Source of the DNA: Chromatiaceae bacterium
Lineage (GTDB): Bacteria > Pseudomonadota > Gammaproteobacteria > Chromatiales > Chromatiaceae
Assembly (NCBI GenBank): GCA_022340805.1
Contig: JAJDNF010000005.1
Span: 1-62,985, forward strand
Length of the DNA: 62,985 nucleotides
Direction of reading: 5' to 3'
Shown here: in pieces, positions 49,654 to 58,322 of the stretch
Numbering within the stretch: position 1 is the stretch's first letter
How the letters are laid out: every line of letters starts with the position of its first letter
Translations under genes and position numbers: made by a program
The notes under the pieces: generated by a model
The model's database searches: none
Told to the model about the DNA's origin: nothing
Seen by the model: only the letters and a program-made list of their open reading frames with translations

Positions 49654-50061
49654 TCAGCCGAGCAGCCTCTTCATGCCCTTGATGACGATATCCGTGTAGC
49701 TGACGATGCCGATCACCTCGCGGTTTTCCACCACCGCCGCGCGGGTGAGGTGGTAGCGTTCAAACATGCGGGCGCAATAGCGGATATCCATCTGCGGGTC
49801 GACGCAGATCAGCGGCTTGTTCATGATTTCATAGATGTTGACCCGCTCTGGCGCGCGGTTCTTGGCCAGCACGTCGGTGGCAATGTCTTCGAGTTCGACG
49901 ATGCCGAATTCGTCATTGTCGTGACGCTTGCGCACGATCAGGGCCTTGGTCTCGATGTGTTTCATGTTGCGCAGTGCGTCCGCCACGGTGGCCAGGCCGT
50001 CGACCACGTCGAATTCGGCCACCATGACGTCGCGTACGCGAACCAATTCGGACTCATTCAT
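49654..50061 (-). CDS. CBS-domain-pair protein
   Basis: 135 residues made of two CBS repeats: VRVRDVMVAEFDVVDGLATVADALRNM and VNIYEIMNKPLICVDPQMDIRYCARMFERYHL, each followed by a strand-turn (ALIVRKRHDNDEFGIVELEDIA; AAVVENREVIGIVSYTDIV). CBS pairs bind adenosyl ligands such as AMP or ATP. It overlaps the P-II gene upstream by four bases (ATGA), so it is the third member of the DUF1538-PII-CBS operon. Confidence 0.9.
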   Translation of the reverse strand: MNESELVRVRDVMVAEFDVVDGLATVADALRNMKHIETKALIVRKRHDNDEFGIVELEDIATDVLAKNRAPERVNIYEIMNKPLICVDPQMDIRYCARMFERYHLTRAAVVENREVIGIVSYTDIVIKGMKRLLG

Positions 50062-50408
50062 AACTCTTCCTCTACGATTTCATGGAGCCTGGCGACCTGG
50101 CTCGTCACGCCAACCGCGTCCTCGACATCGATCTGGATGGCGATGCCTGAGCCAGGCCTGGATTCGAACTCGCCGGCCTCGGCCACCTGCTCCAGGATGT
50201 GTCGGGCCAGGTGTTCCTCGACCAGGAGCATGATTATGTCGCGTTGGGTGTCCAGCGACAGACCGAAAAATGTCTTGGTCTCTTCCAGTCCCTCGCCGCG
50301 GGCATTGTTGACCACCGTGGCACCGGTCGCCCCGGCACTGCGCGCGGCCTTCAGCACGGCAGCTGTCTTGTCGTCGTTCACGAATGCGACCAGGAGTTTG
50401 AAGTGCAT
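50058..50408 (-). CDS. P-II-like signal protein of the DUF1538 operon
   Basis: 116 residues with the GlnB ferredoxin-like fold: MHFKLLVAFVNDDKTAAVLKAA strand-helix, the T-loop region ARGEGLEETKTFFGLS and the second half EHLARHILEQVAEAG to GSGIAIQIDVEDAVGV. The usual T-loop Tyr51 uridylylation site and the GYxAE motifs are absent, so it is not a GlnB/GlnK orthologue. Together with the neighbouring CBS protein and DUF1538 membrane protein, it probably senses a nucleotide and gates the transporter, like GlnK on AmtB; that is inference. Confidence 0.88.
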   Translation of the reverse strand: MHFKLLVAFVNDDKTAAVLKAARSAGATGATVVNNARGEGLEETKTFFGLSLDTQRDIIMLLVEEHLARHILEQVAEAGEFESRPGSGIAIQIDVEDAVGVTSQVARLHEIVEEEL

Positions 50409-50421
50409 GGCTGTTACCCCC

Positions 50422-52083
50422 TCAGTTGGATCTGTTGGTGCGTTGCGAACGCCATTCGGAAAGCTGTGCGTAGGCCATCACCGTCATCATCGGAAACAGG
50501 CTGGCGAACGCGATCAGGCCGAAGCCATCGAGCAGCGCGCTGCGCCCCGGCACGGTACTCGCCAGCCCCAGGCCGAGCGCGGCGACCAGCGGTACCGTCA
50601 CGGTCGAGGTGGTCACACCACCCGAATCATAGGCCAGCGCGATGATCAGGCGCGGCGCAAAAAAGGTCTGGATCACTACGATCACGTAGCCGGCGATGAT
50701 GTACCAGTGCAGCGGTGTGCCGCTGACGATGCGGAACGTCCCCAGGGCGATCCCGATCGCCACCCCCAACGCCACCGCGACGCGCAGCCCGAGCACGCCG
50801 ATGCTGCCGGCCGATACCTGGTTGGCCTTGATCGCGACGGCGAGCAGCGAGGGTTCTGCGATTGTGGTGGAGAACCCGATCGCGAACCCGAACAGGTAGA
50901 CCCAACGGTAGTCCCACCAACCGAACGCGGTGATGTGGTGGGTGACATTGGCGATAAACGCGGGGTCGGTGAGTTGCTGGGCCATCAGCTTGCCGAGTGG
51001 GAACAGCGCCAGCTCCAGACCATCGAGAAAGAACGCCAGGCCGATCAGCACATAGCCGAAACCGGCCAGCACCCGGCCCATGTGCGGGATCGGTCGGCGC
51101 AGCGCGCCCAGTTGGAAGCCAAAGATGATCAGCGTGATCGGGAGCACGTCAGCCACGGTGTCGAACAGTGTGTGAAACAGACCACCCAACTTGCCCGGGA
51201 GCGCGAGCAACAGGTTCTTGACCGGGGCAATCATCCCCTGGAACGCGTCACCTATCGGACCGAACCCGACGAGCAGCAGCGATTCGATCTGCTGGACCGT
51301 GCCGCGGAAAAACACGCCAAAGGGTCCGTCGAGCTTCTGGGCATTGTCGCCGACGCCAAAGATGCCATAGCCCATCACGAAGATCATCGGGGTCAGCGAG
51401 GCAAAGGCGATCAGACCGAAGCCGTCGATCATCGGGTTGCGGCCCTTGATCGAGGATGCCAGGCCGACGCCAAGCGCAGTCACCAGGGGCACGGTAATCG
51501 TCGAGGTGGTCACGCCGCCGGAGTCATAGGCGATGCCGATGATCTCGGGCGGGGCGAAGCCGGTCATCACGATCACACCGATATAACTGCCGATGATCAG
51601 GTAATGCACCGGCCAGCCGCGGATGATGCGCAATACCCCGACCAGGATCGCGAAACCGACCGACAGCGCCACCGTGATCCGCAGGCCGTCTGCGTAGCTT
51701 TCCTTTGCGGCCGGCGTATCGTCGATCATCTGGCCTACGGCGGCCACCTCGGCGGCCTCCGCGGCGACCGCGATCAGGGCCGGCTCGGCGACCGTGGTGC
51801 CGAATCCCAGCGCGAAGGCGAACAGCAGCAGCCAGCTCAGCGAACCCTTGCGGGCGAACGCATAGGCCATGCTCTCGCCGATCGGGAACAGACCGATCTC
51901 GAGCCCGCGCACGAACAGCGCCAGCCCGATGGATACGAACAGCGTGCCCAGCAGTATCTCGGCGAGGTTCGGGATCGGCTGGCGCAGCACCAGAAACTGA
52001 AAAAAACTGATCACGACCACGATCGGCAGCAGGTCACGGGCGCTGGCCAGCAGCGGGGTCAAAAGGAGTTTCAGTTTTTCCAC
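50422..52083 (-). CDS. DUF1538 polytopic membrane protein with internal duplication
   Basis: 553 residues, about 12-14 membrane spans in two homologous halves. [11 protein letters not shown] occurs at 185-195 and again at 484-494, and TT(V/I)AEP(A/S)L at 96-103 and 406-413; each half ends [13 protein letters not shown]. The halves are about 300 residues apart, an inverted- or direct-repeat transporter design. The substrate is not known. The GTG start at 52083 precedes [12 protein letters not shown]. The gene is followed by the P-II and CBS genes after 13 and -4 bases. Confidence 0.85.
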   Translation of the reverse strand: MEKLKLLLTPLLASARDLLPIVVVISFFQFLVLRQPIPNLAEILLGTLFVSIGLALFVRGLEIGLFPIGESMAYAFARKGSLSWLLLFAFALGFGTTVAEPALIAVAAEAAEVAAVGQMIDDTPAAKESYADGLRITVALSVGFAILVGVLRIIRGWPVHYLIIGSYIGVIVMTGFAPPEIIGIAYDSGGVTTSTITVPLVTALGVGLASSIKGRNPMIDGFGLIAFASLTPMIFVMGYGIFGVGDNAQKLDGPFGVFFRGTVQQIESLLLVGFGPIGDAFQGMIAPVKNLLLALPGKLGGLFHTLFDTVADVLPITLIIFGFQLGALRRPIPHMGRVLAGFGYVLIGLAFFLDGLELALFPLGKLMAQQLTDPAFIANVTHHITAFGWWDYRWVYLFGFAIGFSTTIAEPSLLAVAIKANQVSAGSIGVLGLRVAVALGVAIGIALGTFRIVSGTPLHWYIIAGYVIVVIQTFFAPRLIIALAYDSGGVTTSTVTVPLVAALGLGLASTVPGRSALLDGFGLIAFASLFPMMTVMAYAQLSEWRSQRTNRSN

Positions 52084-52241
52084 TCAAACCACTCTGCCAA
52101 ATCCCTTTTCCGGGTACCAGCAACGTCCTCGGGTGACGTTTGATACAGGTTAAGAAAAAACCGAATGCTCGGCTGCCGGCCGCGCGGACGGGTCTGAATC
52201 CGTGGTGCGGCGGCAAGTCGTTGGTCCTGCCAGCCTGTTCG

Positions 52242-52937
52242 CTACAAGGACCAGCCGAAAATGCGCGCGATCAGTGCCCAGTCGGCATCCGGCGGCGCGC
52301 TGATCGAGACCCTGCCTGCATCGTAGGGGTGCACGAACGTCAATCGGTGCGCCGTCAGCAGCAGACGCGTGATCCCGAGTTGCGCGCGAAAAAAGCGGTT
52401 GTGGCGTCCGTTGCCGTGCGTGGTGTCGCCGATCAGGTGATGGGAGATGTGCTTGAAGTGTTTGCGGATCTGCTGGCGGCGCCCGGACTCGGGGTTCACG
52501 CTCAGCAGTGAATAACGTGAACTCGGATAGCGGTCGACCGCGTACGGCAGCTCCACGGTCGCCAGACGCCGGTAGTGCGTGCGCGCGGACTGCGCGACCC
52601 CGTTACCGTCTTCGTCTGCGACCGGGTGGTCGATGACGCCGTGCTCTGCGGTCCAGCCGCGCGCAACCGCCAGGTATGCCTTGTCCACCCGGTGTGTGCT
52701 GAAGGCGTCCGCCAGCCGGCCTGCGGCGGCACCGGACAGTCCGAAGATCAGCACCCCTGAGGTGGCTCGGTCGAGCCTGTGTACCGGGTAGACGCGCCGA
52801 CCGATCTGGTCGCGCAGCAGCTGCAATGCGAAAACCCGGTCACGCGCAATCCGACTGCGATGCACCAGCAGCCCGGGCGGCTTGTCGACTGCCACATAGT
52901 GCTCATCCTGATAAATGATCTTCAGCTGCATGCGCAC
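52242..52937 (-). CDS. truC: tRNA pseudouridine(65) synthase
   Basis: RluA-family pseudouridine synthase, about 231 residues. The catalytic motif HRLDRATSGVLIF contains the active-site Asp; KIIYQDEHYVAVDKPPGLLVH is the N-terminal family block, and GRRQQIRKHFKHISHHLIGD the C-terminal one. This length and the HKKHFKHI-type motif match TruC rather than RluA or RluD. The start is ATG 52937 or ATG 52931. A weak stem CCGA-GCAT-TCGG followed by T6 lies downstream (about 52150-52170). It is divergent from the histidine kinase. Confidence 0.88.
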   Translation of the reverse strand: MRMQLKIIYQDEHYVAVDKPPGLLVHRSRIARDRVFALQLLRDQIGRRVYPVHRLDRATSGVLIFGLSGAAAGRLADAFSTHRVDKAYLAVARGWTAEHGVIDHPVADEDGNGVAQSARTHYRRLATVELPYAVDRYPSSRYSLLSVNPESGRRQQIRKHFKHISHHLIGDTTHGNGRHNRFFRAQLGITRLLLTAHRLTFVHPYDAGRVSISAPPDADWALIARIFGWSL

Positions 52938-52997
52938 GCCAGGTATCGGGTTCGACTGGGGATTCTATTCCAGACCGACTGGCGCTATGGTGCGCGC

Positions 52998-55301
52998 ATG
53001 TCGCTGCGCATGCGTATCCTGCTGTTCCTATTCCTGTTCGGCCTGGTGCCGCTGCTGCTGGCGGTGGTGATCAACCTGCCACTGGTCCTGGAACGGGTCG
53101 ACCTGTTCTACCGGCATGCCTTCCTGCAGAATCTGCGTGCGGACTTCAGCGATCTGGATCAGCACCTGGCCAGCCGTGATGCCAGCGTGCGCATGCTGAG
53201 CAAGCTGCCCGAGCCCGGCGCGCTGGTCGGCAGTAAGGGCACGCACGATGAGGCCGAGATCGACCTGGCGCGCGCCCGTTATACGCAGTGGATCAACCGC
53301 ATCCTCGGCGAGGAGCGCGATATCACCGAGATCCTGTTTCTCGATGAACAGGGCATCGAGCGCTTCTGGCTGGTGCGCGACAGCAGCAGCGGCGAGTGGC
53401 AGCCGACCAAGCGCCGGCCACACGGAGTGCCTCCCGACCAGGTTGCGCTGCTGCTGTCCGGGCGCATGAGCAATGTCGTACTGAGCCCGCTGCGTATCGA
53501 TCTCACTGCCGACGACCGTGCCCGGGTATTCACGCTGCAGCTGCTCAGCCCGATTGCCTCGGCGGTGCCCGGCGAACCGCCGATCGGTCTGGTCGCGATC
53601 ACCCTCGACATCGCTGGCCTGGTGCGCCGCGACAACAAGACCTTGTGGGTGCATGATGACGGCGGCTATCTGCATCTGCCGGATATCCCAAGCCGTGAGG
53701 GCAATGCCTTTGAGGATTACCCGGGACTGGCCGAGGAATTCAAGGCCAACCGGGTCATATTGTGGGAACAGGGCAATCAGCGGGTGATCTGGGTGCCGAT
53801 GTTCCGCACCGTGGACGGGCGCACGCTGTGGGTCGGGCGGCCGGTAGACGACGAGCCGCTGCAGGTGTTCCGCACCGAGATCGTGCTGCGCGTGTTGCTG
53901 ATCGTGCTCGGCCTGATTGTGCTGCAGTTCATGGTCGCGCGCTGGATCACGCGGCGCGCCGAACGCGTCGGGCGCGATCTGACCGAGGGTGTGCAGCGGA
54001 CGCTCGAATCCGACCAGCCGGTGGTGTTCGACTGGTCCGGCTCCCCGGAACTGCGCCAGCTGGCCGGCGACCTGACCCGCCTGTCGCGTACCCATGCCAG
54101 CCAGACCCGTAACCTGCGTGAGCACGCGCGCGAGCTCGAGGCGACCAACCGTTACAAATCCCAGTTCCTGGCCAACGTCAGCCACGAACTGCGAACGCCG
54201 CTCAACTCGATCCTGTTGCTGTCCAAGCTGCTGGCCGGCAAGACCGGCGAACTCAGTGACGAGTCGCGCCAGCAGGCCGAGGTGATTAACAAGGCCGGTT
54301 GCGACCTCAAGGCGCTGATCGACAACATCCTGGACCTGTCGCGGATCGAGGCGGGCAGGCTGGACCTGCATGTCGAGCCGGTCGTGATCAGCGACCTGCT
54401 CGAGGACCTCCGCCTGTTGCTCGACCCGCAGTTCGAGGCCAAGGCATTACGCCTGGAGTTGCACGTCGCGCCCGGCACGCCGGTGGATATCGAGACCGAT
54501 GCCGACAAGGTGCGACAGGTGCTGAAGAACTTCCTCGCCAACGCGCTGAAATTCACCGAGCGCGGCCTTGTCACACTGCGCGCGGCCGCCGCGCCGGCGC
54601 CGTTCGCGGTCGCGCTGTCGGTCAAGGACACCGGCATCGGCATTCCGCTTAGCAAGCAGGCGGTGATCTTCGAGGCCTTCCAGCAGGCCGACGGCTCGAC
54701 CAGCCGCCGCTACGGCGGCACCGGCCTTGGCCTGACCATCAGCCGCCAGCTGGCTGACCTGCTGGGCGGCGAGATCCGCCTGCGCAGCGAGGCGGGCAGG
54801 GGTGCCGAATTCACCCTGCTGCTGCCGGCAGTATGCAGCGAGGATGAGGCGCAGTCGCCGGTCGCCGGGTATGTGGCGGCCCCCGCGCCCGACGAGGAGG
54901 CCGAGCCTGCACCGCGCGGCCTGCATGGTCTGCATGTCCTGCTGATGGAGCCGGATGTGCGCAGCCAGCTGCGCCTGAGCGGGGTACTGCACGGCTGGGG
55001 TATGCATCTGCATCTGGCCGACGATCTGGACGAGGCCGCCGAGACGCTCGAAGAGCTGGACCGGGTGGACTTCCTGCTGATCGACGCACTCATGCCCGGC
55101 GATGATGCCTGTGTTACGATCGAAAAAATGCGCGAACATCTGGGGCCTGCCACTGTGGTCATCGGTCTGATGCCGGCCGACCGCGAGGATGCACGCGAAA
55201 TCTGTCTGGGCAAGGGCGCAGACGATGTCGCAACCCTGCCGTGCAGTGCGCGCGAACTGGCAGAGGTATTGGTGCGGCATCTGCCCGGGCCTGTCGAATA
55301 G
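52998..55301 (+). CDS. Hybrid sensor histidine kinase
   Basis: 767 residues: membrane span 1 (about 8-30), a periplasmic sensor region of about 265 residues rich in strands (double-Cache-like), span 2 (about 296-316), a HAMP-like linker, HisKA with His396 in NVSHELRTPLNS, HATPase (NFLANALKFTE; DTGIGIP; YGGTGLGLTISRQLADLLGG) and a C-terminal receiver domain from about 645 with LLIDALMPGDD as the phosphoacceptor. The downstream REC-PAS gene begins seven bases after its stop. I take the ATG at 52998; no strong ribosome site is visible. Confidence 0.9.
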   Translation: MSLRMRILLFLFLFGLVPLLLAVVINLPLVLERVDLFYRHAFLQNLRADFSDLDQHLASRDASVRMLSKLPEPGALVGSKGTHDEAEIDLARARYTQWINRILGEERDITEILFLDEQGIERFWLVRDSSSGEWQPTKRRPHGVPPDQVALLLSGRMSNVVLSPLRIDLTADDRARVFTLQLLSPIASAVPGEPPIGLVAITLDIAGLVRRDNKTLWVHDDGGYLHLPDIPSREGNAFEDYPGLAEEFKANRVILWEQGNQRVIWVPMFRTVDGRTLWVGRPVDDEPLQVFRTEIVLRVLLIVLGLIVLQFMVARWITRRAERVGRDLTEGVQRTLESDQPVVFDWSGSPELRQLAGDLTRLSRTHASQTRNLREHARELEATNRYKSQFLANVSHELRTPLNSILLLSKLLAGKTGELSDESRQQAEVINKAGCDLKALIDNILDLSRIEAGRLDLHVEPVVISDLLEDLRLLLDPQFEAKALRLELHVAPGTPVDIETDADKVRQVLKNFLANALKFTERGLVTLRAAAAPAPFAVALSVKDTGIGIPLSKQAVIFEAFQQADGSTSRRYGGTGLGLTISRQLADLLGGEIRLRSEAGRGAEFTLLLPAVCSEDEAQSPVAGYVAAPAPDEEAEPAPRGLHGLHVLLMEPDVRSQLRLSGVLHGWGMHLHLADDLDEAAETLEELDRVDFLLIDALMPGDDACVTIEKMREHLGPATVVIGLMPADREDAREICLGKGADDVATLPCSARELAEVLVRHLPGPVE

Positions 55302-55308
55302 AGTTCCG

Positions 55309-56175
55309 ATGAAGCGTTATTCCGGTTTCAAACTGCTCGCCGTCGACGACAATGAACACAACCTGTTCACCTTGCGTGCCCTGGTGCAGCAGCATATGGA
55401 TGTCGAGATTCTGGAGGCGCGCGGCGGTGCCGAGGCCCTCGAGATTGCGCAGGCCCACCCCGACATCGACCTGATTATTCTCGACGTGCAGATGCCCGAG
55501 GTCGATGGCTTCGAGACCGCGCAGATGCTCAAGCTGCGCAAGAAGACGCGCGACATACCGATCATCTTCCTGACCGCGGCGTTCAAGACCGAGGAGTTCC
55601 AGCGCAAGGGTTACGACGTCGGCGCAGTGGATTACCTGCTCAAGCCGATCGACGACAACCAGTTCATCAACAAGATCAGCACCTACTTCCGACTGATCGA
55701 GAAGGAACGCGAGCTCAACCAGGTCCTGGAGGATAAGGTTGCGCAGCGCACCGCAGAACTGCACCAGGCCAAACAGTACCTCGAGAATATCCTCAACCAC
55801 ATGGGCGAGGCGCTGCTGGTGCTGTCGCCGGAAGGGGTGATCCGCCAAGTCAATCCTGCCGCCTGCGAGATGCTCGGCTATCCTCATGATGAGCTGCTCG
55901 GCATGTCGATCGGCGATGTCTTCGAAGAGGAAGGCGAGGAGCAGGCAGACGCCTTCATGGGGACCTGGCTCGAGGCGCTGATCCGCACGGGTGCACTGCG
56001 CGACATCGATGCCGCGTTCATCGCCAAGAGTGGCGAACGCATCCCGATCCTGTTTTCCCGCACCGCGGTACTGGATGCCGATGGGGCGATTGGAGACATC
56101 ATCTGTATCGCCAAGAACATGCGTGGTTATCGCAAGGTTGCCGAGCGGGCAGATGCGTCTACTGCGGCTGGCTAA
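55309..56175 (+). CDS. Response regulator with a PAS output domain
   Basis: 288 residues. The receiver domain (1-130) has acidic DDN near the N terminus, phosphoacceptor Asp59 in LIILDVQMPEVDGF, Thr in FLTAAFKTEE and Lys in LLKPIDD. A coiled-coil linker (LIEKERELNQVLEDKVAQRTAELHQAKQYLENIL) leads to a PAS domain (NHMGEALLVLSPEGVIRQVN) with no DNA-binding or catalytic domain. It probably relays a signal by protein contact, perhaps to the ArsR regulator 16 bases downstream, or acts as a kinase partner. Confidence 0.88.
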   Translation: MKRYSGFKLLAVDDNEHNLFTLRALVQQHMDVEILEARGGAEALEIAQAHPDIDLIILDVQMPEVDGFETAQMLKLRKKTRDIPIIFLTAAFKTEEFQRKGYDVGAVDYLLKPIDDNQFINKISTYFRLIEKERELNQVLEDKVAQRTAELHQAKQYLENILNHMGEALLVLSPEGVIRQVNPAACEMLGYPHDELLGMSIGDVFEEEGEEQADAFMGTWLEALIRTGALRDIDAAFIAKSGERIPILFSRTAVLDADGAIGDIICIAKNMRGYRKVAERADASTAAG

Positions 56176-56191
56176 TCTGTAGGAGTAAGTA

Positions 56192-56530
56192 ATGACAGAG
56201 CCCTCGGAACCGCAACTTCCCGAAGACGAAGATCCCACGATGACCGCGAATGCGCTCAAGGCGATGGCGCACCCGCTGCGTTGGAAGATCCTGTGTACGC
56301 TTGGTGATCGAGAGCTTTCGGTCGGCGAGATCGTCGAACAGACCGGCACCTCGCAGAGCAATATCTCGCAGCACCTGGAACAGCTGCGCAACAAGAACAT
56401 CGTGACCTCGCGCAAGGAGGCGAACCGGATCTACTACCGGATTCGCAACGGCAAGCTGCTGGAGCTCATCGGCACGATGCGCACGGTGTTGTGTCCGACC
56501 TACCTCGACGATCGCTATCCGGGCAGTTGA
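56192..56530 (+). CDS. ArsR-family repressor with a SqrR/BigR-type cysteine pair
   Basis: 112 residues with a winged helix-turn-helix (LSVGEIVEQTGTSQSNISQH). Cys35 (KILCTL) and Cys101 (VLCPTY) are 66 residues apart, the same spacing as the reactive Cys41 and Cys107 of Rhodobacter SqrR, which form a persulfide crosslink. This suggests a sensor of reactive sulfur species rather than of metal; no metal-binding CxC of the ArsR type is present. TAGGAG lies 10 bases before the ATG. Operon with a histidine kinase and a REC-PAS protein, which is unusual for this regulator type. Confidence 0.88.
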   Translation: MTEPSEPQLPEDEDPTMTANALKAMAHPLRWKILCTLGDRELSVGEIVEQTGTSQSNISQHLEQLRNKNIVTSRKEANRIYYRIRNGKLLELIGTMRTVLCPTYLDDRYPGS

Positions 56531-56622
56531 GCAGCGCCTGCGGCCGCGCCGGAGAATTATGCCTATCTGTGATGCTGGCGCGGTCTGCCGCGCCCGCCGT
56601 ACTGCGGGCCACCTAGCGTGCC

Positions 56623-57699
56623 ATGTCGCTGACCGCGCTGTATGAATCGCGCCTCGCTGCCGAAGGCCTGAGCGCCGATCCCGACCAGCGACGGGTGCTC
56701 GAGTCGCTCGAGCGCCTGATGCACGATATCGGGCGACCGGTGCCGCAGGGTTGGCGGCGCTGGTTCAAGGCCGAGGCGCCGCCGGTTCGTGGCCTGTATG
56801 TCTGGGGCGGGGTTGGTCGCGGCAAGACCTGGCTGATGGATCTGTTCTATGAAGGTCTCGACGGCACGCCGAAGATGCGTCTGCATTTTCACCGCTTCAT
56901 GCAACTGGTACACGGCGAGCTCGCCGCGATCAAGGGTAAGGCCAATCCGCTGCATCTGATCGCCCAGCGCATGGCGCGCGACTGGCGGGTGCTGTGCCTG
57001 GACGAATTTCACGTCGTCGATATCGGTGATGCGGTGATTCTGGCGGGGCTGCTGCGCAGCCTGTTCGAGTGCGGCATCGTGCTGTTGACCACCTCCAATG
57101 TGGCGCCGGACAATCTCTACAAGGATGGCATCCAGCGCGCCAGCTTCCTGCCCGCGATCGAGCTGTTGAACCGGCGTACCGAGGTCGTCGAACTGGGCGG
57201 CGACCGCGACTACCGCACGATGATCCTGGAGCAGGCGCGGGTCTACCACACGCCACTCGGACCGGCCACGGATGCGGCCTTGCTCGAGGAGTTCGAACGA
57301 CTCGCCAGCAGCGCGCCAGACGGGCCCGGTGACCTGCTGGTGAACGGCAGGGTGATGCCTTTCCGCTATCGGTCCGGGGAGATGGTGTGGTTCGATTTCG
57401 AGGCGTTGTGCGGCCCGCCGCGCAGCCAGAACGACTACATCGAGCTGGCGCGCTGCCACCAGACGGTCTTCATGTCCGACATCCCGATCATGGGCGGTTC
57501 GCGCGATGACCGCACGCGGCGCTTCATCTTCCTGGTCGACGAGTTCTACGATCGCCGCGTCAAGCTGGTCCTCAGTGCCGAGGCGCCGGCGGCGCGCCTG
57601 TATATTGGCGAACGCCTGGCGTTCGAGTTTCAGCGCACCGTAAGCCGGCTGAGCGAGATGCAGACCCCGGCGTTTCTGTCCAGGCCCCATCTGGGCTAG
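56623..57699 (+). CDS. zapE: Cell division protein ZapE (AFG1-like ATPase)
   Basis: 358-residue AFG1/LACE1-type ATPase that modulates the FtsZ ring under stress. Walker A is GGVGRGKTWL, Walker B LCLDEFHVVDIGDA, followed by LLTTSNVAPDNLYKDG and RFIFLVDEFYDRRVKLV. Length and the RFHRFM motif (LHFHRFMQLVHGEL) match ZapE. The ATG at 56623 has no clear ribosome site. It is 92 bases after the ArsR gene. Confidence 0.93.
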   Translation: MSLTALYESRLAAEGLSADPDQRRVLESLERLMHDIGRPVPQGWRRWFKAEAPPVRGLYVWGGVGRGKTWLMDLFYEGLDGTPKMRLHFHRFMQLVHGELAAIKGKANPLHLIAQRMARDWRVLCLDEFHVVDIGDAVILAGLLRSLFECGIVLLTTSNVAPDNLYKDGIQRASFLPAIELLNRRTEVVELGGDRDYRTMILEQARVYHTPLGPATDAALLEEFERLASSAPDGPGDLLVNGRVMPFRYRSGEMVWFDFEALCGPPRSQNDYIELARCHQTVFMSDIPIMGGSRDDRTRRFIFLVDEFYDRRVKLVLSAEAPAARLYIGERLAFEFQRTVSRLSEMQTPAFLSRPHLG

Positions 57700-57745
57700 G
57701 CAGCAAGGCGCGCGCCGCCGGCCGACCCGGTTGAAGGATTGTGAT

Positions 57746-58081
57746 ATGGAGCAGGTCTCGATGAGAAGACAAATGACGAACGACGCCAGCGGCCTGCTGT
57801 CCGTGCTGGTCGCCTGTGTGCTGACGCCGGCTGGTGCGGTCGATGTGGCAGCCGCACTGCCGCCAGAGGTGCTCGAGCCCGAGGTCACGATCGAGGAATT
57901 TGCCAACCGCACTGAAGAGGCATATTGGGTCAACCAGCGCAGGGCGGCGATCAAGGTGACGCCCAAGCACGGTTCGCCCTACTATCTGGTCGACCCGGAT
58001 GCCGACAATGTCTACGAGATGCGCCGGGCCGGGCCGGACATCGACCATAAGCCCAGCATGTGGAAGGTAATGTCCTGGTGA
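57746..58081 (+). CDS. DUF2782-family secreted protein
   Basis: 111 residues. A signal peptide is likely (SGLLSVLVACVLTPAGAVDVAAA). The mature part matches the DUF2782 pattern: PEVTIEEFANRTEEAYWVNQRRAAIKVTPKHGSPYYLVDPDAD. The function is unknown; the family is limited to gammaproteobacteria. AAGGA lies eight bases before the ATG at 57746; ATGs at 57731 and 57761 are alternatives. The 240 bases that follow contain the RND promoter region. Confidence 0.8.
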   Translation: MEQVSMRRQMTNDASGLLSVLVACVLTPAGAVDVAAALPPEVLEPEVTIEEFANRTEEAYWVNQRRAAIKVTPKHGSPYYLVDPDADNVYEMRRAGPDIDHKPSMWKVMSW

Positions 58082-58287
58082 CGCCCGGGTTGCCGCCACG
58101 CAGCCCAGGCGGATGCCCTGACTCCTGCCGGACGGCTCGGCAGCGGCACGCTGCGGTTCCGGGGTGCCACAGCGCTTTCTGCAGTTTTTCAGGAACTTAT
58201 ACTTGCGCGGGTGAGGATTTACTACACTCGGGGCAGGGGTATTTGGTTGCCTGGGTGCGGTGCCGCCGCTATTGTGTTATTGATAAG

Positions 58288-58306
58288 TTTCCCTTATATA
58301 AGGAAA
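58288..58306. promoter_or_regulatory. Near-perfect palindrome upstream of the RND operon
   Basis: TTTCCCTTATATAAGGAAA has a perfect CCTTATATAAGG core (58292-58303) and one mismatched pair outside it. It lies 17 bases before the membrane-fusion gene, and TATAAT follows at 58308-58313. Upstream -35-like sequences are TTGATA at 58280 (spacing 22, too long) and TTGTGT at 58272 (16 bases from TTATAT). A repressor bound here would block transcription, as TetR- or ArsR-type regulators do at pump genes. Confidence 0.5.
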
Positions 58307-58322
58307 TTATAATTTAATCGGG

